A stretch of DNA of 64,000 nucleotides from Eutypa lata (Eukaryota > Ascomycota > Sordariomycetes > Xylariales > Diatrypaceae): positions 2,480,001 to 2,544,000 of the forward strand of contig JAKULF010000011.1 of assembly GCA_022661535.1 (NCBI GenBank). The letters run 5' to 3'. The position numbers and the translations under genes were made by a program. The notes under the pieces are model-generated. The model ran no database searches and was not told where the DNA came from. It saw only the letters and a program-made list of their open reading frames with translations. Positions 56,035 through 64,000 of this stretch are shown here, one piece after another; within the stretch, counting starts at the first letter, position 1; the number at the start of each line of letters is the position of its first letter.

Positions 56035-57627
56035 TCAACCGAATAAATCCCGCCACATCTCTTTAAACCCATAATGCGGTGCCTTAGACTCGTACACTTT
56101 CGCGCTTTGTCCCCCAAACCGATCCAAGACACTTGCTTGCTGTCGGCCTTCCAAAGTCTGCAAGATCGTTTTCGCCGGCGTGGTGGCCCGGTCTTTGATG
56201 ACATTCGCTAGCTGCGGCGCAACGTCGGCATAGCAGCTGTTCAGCTCCCGCTCGAGCGAGAAGTACGGCTTCTTCGCAAGCTCGGGCGCCATGAGATTGT
56301 AGGATCGCGTTAGGGTGTTGAGGTTGTCAATCGACAGGTTCATGTATGCTTGTTCTGTCCTCAACCACGTGGGATCTCGGAATGGTCCAGGTAACGGCTC
56401 GTCCTGCACCGTGGCTTCACTTTCATCCACTGTAGGGCTCGGCGCTCTGTCAGGTGCCGGTGTTGTTTGCTGCCGTATCTTCACCATGACAGGATCATCC
56501 GTCGAATTGGTCGGCACCGCAATCTGATCGACGTTCCGCTTGCGCGGGTTACGCAATTCCTCAGCCTTCGCGTACCGTCTAGCCCTACCCATCTGCTCCG
56601 CCAGCGAACCCCCCTTACTCGCAATCATGCGGGCAGCGTGCCTCTTCCAATCGTTGCGCAGCCGCGTCCGGAAGACATGCGCCTGCTTGACCAGCTCCTG
56701 CTGCTTCTCGATCCAGGGCGGCACGATATCCTGGCGCTTGATCATCTTGTTCATGATGTACTCGGTCGTGTCGATGAAGGGGTTGTCGGATCTCGAGTCG
56801 CGCTCCACGCCCTTGCCGCGCGGTATGTTCTTGAACTGGCCCCGCGCGATCGCGTCCTCGATCCGCTCGTTCGCCAGCGACGCGAGGCCCGTCAGCGTGG
56901 CCGGCATCGTGCGCCCGGCGGGCTTGAACCTCTCGCGGAACTCCTGCCGCATCGCTTCTTTCTCCTCGGGGGTGAGGCCCTTCTCTAGCTCTTTCAGGCC
57001 CATGCCCGAGTACACGGATGCCTTGTCCCTTGCGCTCGCGGCTCGCCTTCCGGGGCTCAATTTCGGGTCTTGTCGTATCCGTGTATCGATTGGTTGGAGG
57101 TCGGGCATTTTCGGCTTGCCGCGCAGTTCCCGGTTCAAAGGCTTGTGGGCATCGCTCAGCATTCGCAGGACGGCGTCTTCGGTGGTCTCGGTTCCCGTCC
57201 ATGCCTGGCTGGTAGCTGTGATCCGCGTTCCCTGGCCCGCCGACTCGGGCATGCCGGCTTCGGCAAACGCGGCGGCATTCTCGGATCGGAACTGGGCGTC
57301 CTTAACTTTTGCGAATAGGCGCTCTTTCAACTCTTCGGAAAAGCCCGCATCTTCGACGGCACGTCGACCGGCTCTTCCGCCTGTGAACAATGCTTCTTCG
57401 GTCGCTTCTTCAAGGCGGCGTGCCATAGGTCCTGGTTCGGATGACGGTGTCTTAGAATTAGTAGGTCCATTTTCAGGGTTACTCATGCTGGGGTTCTCAT
57501 CGGATCCGGTCGAGTAATATCTCCTCCATTGTCCTTGGTTCGAATATGGAGGGGTATTTATTCTTAGTAGTCTTACTACGCATCGTGCGCATATATGTGG
57601 CAACGTGACGTTTCTAGCCATTTCCAT
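56035..57627 (-). CDS. DNAJC28-like mitochondrial protein (DnaJ homologue C28 conserved domain)
   Basis: Protein of unknown biochemical role that shares the conserved domain of DNAJC28 but has no J domain. One exon, 530 residues, start at ATG 57627 (MEMARNVTL). The first 45 residues are basic and hydroxylated (VRLLRINTPPYSNQGQWRRY), typical of mitochondrial import. The DNAJC28 domain lies about 250-325: NERIEDAIARGQFKNIPRGK followed by DNPFIDTTEYIMNKMIKRQD and PPWIEKQQELVKQA. A C-terminal region (WLRTEQAYMNLSIDNLNTLT, YGFKEMWRDLFG) is found in fungal orthologues. Earlier residues (SGMGLKELEKGLTPEEKEAM) are charged and probably helical. No odd features. A mitochondrial membrane or ribosome-related role is guesswork. 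Confidence 0.85.
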   Translation of the reverse strand: MEMARNVTLPHICARCVVRLLRINTPPYSNQGQWRRYYSTGSDENPSMSNPENGPTNSKTPSSEPGPMARRLEEATEEALFTGGRAGRRAVEDAGFSEELKERLFAKVKDAQFRSENAAAFAEAGMPESAGQGTRITATSQAWTGTETTEDAVLRMLSDAHKPLNRELRGKPKMPDLQPIDTRIRQDPKLSPGRRAASARDKASVYSGMGLKELEKGLTPEEKEAMRQEFRERFKPAGRTMPATLTGLASLANERIEDAIARGQFKNIPRGKGVERDSRSDNPFIDTTEYIMNKMIKRQDIVPPWIEKQQELVKQAHVFRTRLRNDWKRHAARMIASKGGSLAEQMGRARRYAKAEELRNPRKRNVDQIAVPTNSTDDPVMVKIRQQTTPAPDRAPSPTVDESEATVQDEPLPGPFRDPTWLRTEQAYMNLSIDNLNTLTRSYNLMAPELAKKPYFSLERELNSCYADVAPQLANVIKDRATTPAKTILQTLEGRQQASVLDRFGGQSAKVYESKAPHYGFKEMWRDLFG

Positions 57628-58183
57628 CTTTCACCAAAACAACCATCTCGGAATATACCATTGTAGTATATCTAAATAAGAAGGGGGGTGGAAGGAAGAA
57701 GTTATGTTGAGGGAAAACACCACCTAAGCAAGTGGCGAGGAAAGATCGGGGGTCGGAGATAAGGTCAATCAATTCCTTCATCTTTTATGACGACTTCACT
57801 ATAATTTCTCCGATGTTATACCGACTCTATTCAGACGATTTGATCTGATAGATAACACGGCACCATTCCCGTGTCGCTCAATCTCTTTTATTTGTTTCTC
57901 ATTGCATCAGCATATTCGAGCTCCCACAATGGAGTATATAGCAAACTATAACTATTCGGCGACTAGGTACAGTTACAAGACCTGACGAATGGGATCGGTA
58001 CAATTATCGAGAATTTCTGCTCTGCCACATCAATTGACAGTATCATCTCCTTGGCACCACCGTAGTTCACAAGCATCAATTCTTTCATTCCAATGAGACG
58101 TCCCACTCAGTACACACACACACACACACACACACACGTACGCATGGAGGCATATATACACCCCAACTGCCTACTTAAAATGC
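57628..58183. other. intergenic region with CA repeat
   Basis: About 550 bases, no gene. It holds the upstream region of the DNAJC28-like gene and the 3' side of the DUF8021-like gene. Confidence 0.5.
58112..58137 (+). repeat. (AC)13 microsatellite
   Basis: Thirteen uninterrupted AC dinucleotides just downstream of the DUF8021-like gene; a candidate polymorphic marker. Confidence 0.95.
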
Positions 58184-59198
58184 CTAACCAAACAAATTGT
58201 TCGTCCCTCTAATCCTCGGCATCTCCGCCGCCGCGCGAGGCACTATAGGGAAGTCACTCGGCGCTAGCGTCATCGTATGGATGTACCGGACCATGCCGTT
58301 CTCGAGGCGGAACTCGTGGCTGTCGGGCGCGTTGCCGAGGTGCTCGAAGATGCAGAGCACGCTGATAACGCCCATCGACTCGTCGATCACGTACCGTCGC
58401 GCCGAGTTGGGCGCCTGGTTGTGGTTCGTCGGGATTCCTGGCTTGCACGAGTCGTTCGGTCCCCCGTTGCCCGTGTACACGGATCCTTCGAGACGCGCAC
58501 ACGGTGTGCCCCAGCTATCGTGGTAGGTCGCATTAGTCAATTGTGGCTTACTGACTAGGACATAGGCAGGTAAAGCAAAGGGGATAGGGAAGTTAGATGT
58601 TTGCTTTAGGAACTTCTACTTACGGCACGGCATCGGCGGCGGTGGCATTGTCCCACATGCTAAGGTAGGCGTCGGCAGCCGCCTTGATATACTCGCGAGA
58701 GTCGCGCGCCTCCTCGGGGATGGGATCCCAGGTCTCCTGCTTGACCCAGTACAGCGTGCCCGTCGCATTGAAGAGCCAGTTGCCCGTAGTCGAGACAATC
58801 GAATCGATCAGGTACACGCTCAGGTCCTCCTGGTTATGGCGGATCTGGCTGCCGATGACGTAGGGGGCCTCAGCGCCCTCGGCGTCGTGCGTCACGACCA
58901 GCTCGGTGAAGGTCGCGCAGTCGATCGTGTCGACGACGGTGCGCCGGTGGTCGATCGTCAGCGCCTTGGTGAAAATCCCCGCCCCGATCTCCGCCGTCTG
59001 GTTGTTCTCCACGTACGTGAAGTCCTCGGCGAGGCTCTCCTCGAGGTCAGCCGCTTGCCCGTTCTCCTGCGCTGCCACGTACGTGTCTGCGAATTGGACG
59101 AGCGCGTCTCGGTCGCAATCTGCTGACACGCCGGTGGATAGCAGCAATGCACCAGCTGCTGCTACGGCCAGGAGACCGGAAGCTTGGTGACGCATCAT
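58184..59198 (-). CDS. secreted protein, DUF8021-like
   Basis: Extracellular protein of unknown function. Two exons, 59198-58624 and 58550-58184, join as VPKPQLTNATYHDSWG, giving 313 residues. A signal peptide is clear (MMRHQASGLLAVAAAGALLL, with cleavage after SADC-like). N-glycosylation sequons include NQT, NAT and NAT, and Cys residues are spread through the mature protein. Conserved features remembered from the fungal family: CDRDALVQFADTYVAAQENG near the N-terminus, SYI-like YVENNQTAEIGAG, HEFRLENGMVRYIHTMT and a C-terminal RGTNNLFG. An SnoaL-like or lipocalin-like fold is possible but not provable by eye. Two ATG codons start the frame; the first is taken. Confidence 0.7.
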
Positions 59199-61934
59199 GA
59201 TCTTCGACTTATATAGTATCTCGCTGCTGTAGACCCGGAGAAAGTGATGATGAGTATTAGCTTCGCGCGCTCGCTGGAGGTTATGGAGTGAGTGATGCGA
59301 GCATCTCGAGGATATAGCGAGTGAGAGGGAGAGCTAGGTTTTAACAATAACCATATCCCAATGGGGTATGTGAGCGGATTTGCCGCTTCGTTAATATATC
59401 TTGTGGTGCACCGCACCGGTAGAATGGGCGGAAAAGGTCATCTACATGGGGTAAGATCTGCAATTATACACGACAAGACCTCATGATTGGGCGTGAGAAC
59501 CGGCAGTTGAAACTAAAGTGCAGTATATCCCACAGGAAGAGGACGCATTTGTCTATATCGAAATGAAACATCGGCAGACTATCTAAATGCCCTGTGAATA
59601 TCTGTTCAAGGCGAGAAGCTGTGTGATGGATGAATATTTCCGTGAACTTACGCCTCCTGCGTTGTATCACCCCCGGTCGAATTATGTATTACTAGTAATT
59701 CATCATTCGCATTTACTAGCTTAACTCATGTCACTAGCTATTCCGTGGCAAGATTCGCATTGGCCGTTTTCTCAACATTCTGTTGTGGGACAGCCATGAA
59801 TTCCGCCCTGATATTATCCATACGCTTCAGTCTTGGAGCTTCCAAACCTTTCTCTTTTCGTGATTATGTAGAAGAGCTCGGCCTGTTTGGTAAAATTTTG
59901 AATCAATGTCGCCATTTCCATCTCCAGATCATTTATAACACCATCCAAATACCTCCGTGCAACCCATCTTTCATACTCTTAGGGCCCAAGGTAGATGTAG
60001 AGGGCCATGATAACTTTGAATTGGGTTCTGGGATTGGTGGCATCGGGTGGGGAGGCGAGCTGAAGAGTCCTGCGCGTGGAGTTTGATGATAAATGTCTTT
60101 TTGCTCTTTGTCCGAAGCTGTGCATGTTCCGCCGTAAACGAAGTCGCGGAAAGGCGCGATGGTGCGATACTCCTTGGTGTTCCATTCCTTTTCAAGCATG
60201 AGCTCTTCTGCGGTCTTGGGAGCGCCGATGTTCTCACTTGGCGCGCCATTATGTTGGAGACGGTCCGGAGTACGTTGTCCATATTCGAATCCTACGTGCT
60301 TATGGCCATGGGATTCAGTCATTATTCCGTAATAAATAAATGTAAACACATGATTATTCCAATTGTAAGATTCTAAATACTTTATAATATCCGAGAATTC
60401 ACTTACGGATCTCAGAGGATAGGCTAGCGACGTATGAATTGATTGTAGAACTGAGATTGCTCAAATATGGCGAACCGTGCCCTTCTGTCCGCAAACGCGA
60501 CGAATGTTGGTAGAGAGATCCTCTGTTTTGAGGTGAGCAAGGGTATGCCTGTAAAGACACCGATGGCACTTATGCCATGCCATATTTTCTTTACCGGCTC
60601 ATCCACTATACTTGCCTTTGGTATTGAAAAGGGCTGCCTTGTGTAGACCAATTTATCTCTTATGATCTTGGCATCATACTAGATAGTTGAGCCATTCCTT
60701 GTTTTTATAAAACTCCAGACGGTCGAGAGCTTGGATCAGGGGAGGCAGGGAAAACGCCGAATACATCAAGGAAAGGACGGTAAAGCATCTTCCGGCCGAG
60801 TAATTATAAAATGAATGCTATCTGCAGCTTTTGGCGCAAGGCGAGTTGGCAAGGCTTGGCGTTGACGTGTTCATATTCACAGATCCTCTAAACGATCTTA
60901 CGCGACGACGCACCACTGTGCATGATGGAAGTATGTATGTATAGTTAGGTGATGTCAGCTGCAGTATGTGTAGTCGAACGTAAATATGTATAAGTATCTT
61001 CCAGGGTAAGAATCAGTTTCCCAAACTTTGGGACCAGCCTGTCACCAGCGAGTAGAAGTACTTCTAATTGAAAGTATTAATGTATGCTAGTTGTGAAATA
61101 AGATTCTAATGGCGGTAAGTTACTGTACTATTAACACAAAAGCAAACATAGGACATAATTACTGTAAAATAATGATACTCTATACTTTCATGAGAGTATA
61201 AGTAGTTTCGCGTCACTGCCACGAGACTTAACCGCTCACGACGCAGCCTTGGCATGACATGATTTGCCAGCCTTGTTACGTTTCATGTATGAAAGCTATC
61301 AGACAAATGTATGTATGAACGAGGCAAATAAATGCCGAAATATAATTCTACCATACAAGGACTAAGTGGGTGCCAAAACAACTCGGTATCATAGGTCAAG
61401 TCGTTGTTATTATAGAGAGCTGAAAGAAGTTAAGAGAATGGATCAAAGTATTCGAATCTCGGAACTAGATGCTCCTCGGAAGACGAGCATCACACACAAG
61501 ATGGTTTCTCATCCTACACAAGAGACATTCCTAGCTATTATTATAAGCTACAACTCAGCGGACTCCAAGCTATGTGGCATAAAGATTAGGCCAATAGGCA
61601 TACGGAGCACGCAAGGGCAGGCAAACAACTCTGGTAAGATATACGGCGAAAGGCCCATGTGAAAGGTAGCACATCTATACCATCGTGTACTGAATTCTAC
61701 CATACTCCATACGAAATTCCAAGAGGTACATGGGCTATCAGGCCTCGACGGAAGATCATGCCCTTGATAGTAGCAGTAATCTTTGGAATAAAAGGTAACG
61801 CCACATATGACTCCGCTCGATGCAGATGACGTTCTGTCGGAGAAAGGGTATCTTAGGCCACACTAATAAATGAACGAGCTAATATAGCGACATTGTCTAG
61901 GGTATAATGTATTACAAAGATATATGACACTCAA
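59199..61934. other. intergenic region of 2.7 kb
   Basis: No gene recognised with confidence. A weak minus-strand frame at 59933-60322 is listed separately; a second one (60424-60651) lacks motifs. The rest is AT-rich spacer. Confidence 0.45.
59933..60322 (-). CDS. hypothetical short open frame
   Basis: 129 codons from an ATG at 60322 (MTESHGHKHVGFEYGQRTPD), ending at a TAG. The composition is plausible for protein (polar start, EWNTKEYRTIAPFRDFVYGG) but I recognise no family. Plus-strand frames overlap the same bases. It may be part of a spliced or decayed gene. Confidence 0.2.
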   Translation of the reverse strand: MTESHGHKHVGFEYGQRTPDRLQHNGAPSENIGAPKTAEELMLEKEWNTKEYRTIAPFRDFVYGGTCTASDKEQKDIYHQTPRAGLFSSPPHPMPPIPEPNSKLSWPSTSTLGPKSMKDGLHGGIWMVL

Positions 61935-63876
61935 TTAGTGCACAGCAGTTGCTAGCTGAGAAACATCTGATAAACTACCCCGTGCGTGATCTATAGATTG
62001 GGTATTGGCACCCCTATTGATTGACGAAGAGGCAGATGTCTCGGTGAACTTCTTAACGGCTTCTAAGGATGCCTTCACAATATCATAACCATAGTTGAAA
62101 TGTAGTATTTCGGCGGGATTAGCTAAGAGAGTCTGTTACTGTTATGTCGCGAGAAGGGATGGGGGATAATTATGCGTACTGGGAATGTCGGGCTCAGCCA
62201 AAAATTCCTTCAGATCTTCGTAGACAAGGCTGCACTGATCCGATCCGACATTGCTAAGTATTTGTATAGCGCTAGCTCTATCCTGGCGAATCTTCTGGTA
62301 GAGGTCGAGACGCCCTTCTATTTCGTCGGGCGTTGATACTCCTTGAAGGACAATGCCTAGAGCAACAGCGTCCTCCATTCCTTGGGCCCCGCCTTGTCCT
62401 TGATCTGTCCATGGTTAGGTAGGGTTTGGTTGGAAAGGGACGAGATGTCACGAACGTGGAAGCATCGAATGTGCAGCATCACCGACCAAGACTAACCTGC
62501 CCTTCCTCCACGTAGGAATAGGGGGTCTATAAAGTAACGGCCAGCGTCGAATATCGGTTGCTTTGCTATGGTGAAAGTAAGCCGGAGAAAGATCCCGTAG
62601 CACACAATGAAATAGAAAAATGAATACACTAACTTAACGACTGCGAGTATGCTAGGATGATAGCCCGAGAATCGCTCTAAAACTTCCGACTTGTCTACGG
62701 TAGCGAGATAGTCTGAGATTGATTAGATAGACAGGTCTACTTGGCTTGCTACTAACTAGGAAGCACCCACCTTCCTTCTTCACCGACGCAATCGGATCAT
62801 CATAATAGAGACCAACAAAGTTGTGTATCGTGTTACTTGTGAGTCAAGTCAGGTCATGTCACCCCTACGTCCACGTTTCCGAATATCGAGATACCATGTA
62901 ACACGGGCACGGACTTACTCGCGACACACGTACGCCACCAACCTCCGCCCCTTTTCGTTGTCGGCAAAGATGCGGGATTTCCCCTCGGAGCCCACGTTCC
63001 AGAAGCGCGTGTCCGGGTCCGCCTCCAAGACAGAGGCGGGAATCAGGAACCGGTAGCAGTAGTTGTAGTGCGCGGGCGTGACGGCCTCGTTCTCGTAGCC
63101 CAGCACGGCCTCCGACGCGATCGAGTGGATGCCATCCGCGCCAATCACGACGTCGGCCTCGACTATTTCTCCACTAGCGAGAGTTATGGACGGCACGTCG
63201 GGGTCCTCCACGGCGATAACGAGCGCGTTAGCATGGTAGGAGGAAAGCAGGCAAGCAAGCCACATCCCCTGCAGAGTTCGGGCCGAGGGCGCTTTTTTGG
63301 GAGGCGGGCAGGCAGGGGCCGTCTAGGTAGTGTAGTACATAGGGAAGCAAGGGAGACGGAACTGCGAAAACAAACAAGTACGCAGAACAGAACATGACAG
63401 AATAGACATACATAACGCACAACTTGCGCATTGGGGTGAATAGTAACTGGAGGAGCGGCTGGAACCATATCACCATCATCGGCCGCCTGCGTCGCGAGAC
63501 GTCTCAGCGCCGCATGCAAATCGACGCGATGTGCCAGCCAGAGCTCAGCACCGTACCGCGCGGCGTTGTTTGCGTGAGACAACAAGATCGTTGCCCCCGA
63601 CTCTGATGGTGGTTTGGCCGCCGCCGTCGTGAAGGGGTCGCACCACTCCAGCGTCGTTGCTTTCACGAACCGGCTACGCACCGGGTCGAGTCCCCAGCTA
63701 CCCGTGCCGTGGCCTACTAGAAACCGTGCCGCGTTCGGCGGCACGTTGATCGCCGCCCCGACCTCGTTGTCGAGCTGCGTCTTCTCGTACACGTGCACGA
63801 TGTGCCCGGCGCGGCGGAGCGATACGCTGGCCGAGAGGCCGGCGATCCCGCCTCCTACTACGATGGCGCGGAGCAT
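61935..63876 (-). CDS. FAD-dependent monooxygenase (salicylate hydroxylase-like)
   Basis: Class A flavoprotein hydroxylase using NAD(P)H and FAD on an aromatic or related substrate. Start is ATG 63876. Motifs in order: Rossmann [18 protein letters not shown] (about 8-25), [20 protein letters not shown] (DG motif) and [13 protein letters not shown] (GD motif), followed by [20 protein letters not shown]. About six introns separate the exons; most join cleanly, for example [20 protein letters not shown] and [20 protein letters not shown]. The last exon ends at TAA 61935-61937. The intron near 63.2-63.45 kb has uncertain edges. No stop or shift is needed, so it looks intact. No polyketide synthase or transporter is visible nearby; the substrate is unknown. 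Confidence 0.85.
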
Positions 63877-64000
63877 AAGGGCCCGGTTTGGTGCTGTAAT
63901 AAGAGGCTAGGTACGGCGAATAGGGTCTTGTGTACCGTAGCTTGAATTTGAGAAAGTGAACTATTTATTTAATTGGGTGCAGGTAGTTAGATGATCCATG

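Noticed and set aside
56540..57517. 325-codon plus-strand open frame
   Set aside because: Antisense to the DNAJC28-like gene, where the minus strand has the recognisable domain.

Overview
The window is a chromosomal piece of a filamentous ascomycete (Pezizomycotina). Genes are mostly monocistronic and carry short GT-AG introns with CTAAC-like branch points. Families include siderophore MFS transporters, HET domains, DUF3433, Hsp70-like ATPases and fungal C2H2-like fingers. A 5 kb block of nearly pure A/T looks like repeats destroyed by RIP (repeat-induced point mutation). No canonical rRNA, tRNA or CRISPR was found.

Layout, left to right. 0.9-7.5 kb: a glutathione S-transferase, a degenerate zinc-finger protein and a secreted SGNH esterase. 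7.6-14.0 kb: gene-poor DNA with an LTR-like relic and a 1.2 kb element bounded by perfect 36-bp terminal inverted repeats, which holds a tRNA-like sequence. 14.4-26.3 kb: a siderophore transporter, a DNA glycosylase of the endonuclease III type, an eleven-exon Hsp70-like ATPase divergent from a coiled-coil protein, and a decayed FAD-linked oxidase. 26.7-31.8 kb: the AT-rich block. 32.4-33.3 kb: a broken short-chain dehydrogenase.

34.1-42.3 kb is the most interesting part. It holds a 286-residue gasdermin-like protein, facing tail to tail a 939-residue protein with an N-terminal regulatory region and a C-terminal subtilisin protease. Divergent from the protease is a 969-residue protein that joins fungal zinc fingers to a C-terminal NADP-binding reductase module and a terminal zinc ribbon. 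The gasdermin/subtilase pair matches the organisation known for fungal regulated cell death (HET-Q1/HET-Q2 type), where the protease frees the pore-forming domain by cutting off a short C-terminal tail. The third gene may be part of the same module; that is inference.

44.5-64 kb: conserved genes. These are a DUF3433 multi-pass membrane protein with a Ser/Thr/Pro-rich ectodomain, a PEP mutase/isocitrate lyase family enzyme, a HET-domain protein, acetyl-CoA hydrolase/CoA-transferase (ACH1), a mitochondrial DNAJC28-like protein, a secreted DUF8021-like protein and a salicylate-hydroxylase-like FAD monooxygenase. Exon joins were worked out by eye from reading frame and family expectation, without RNA evidence.
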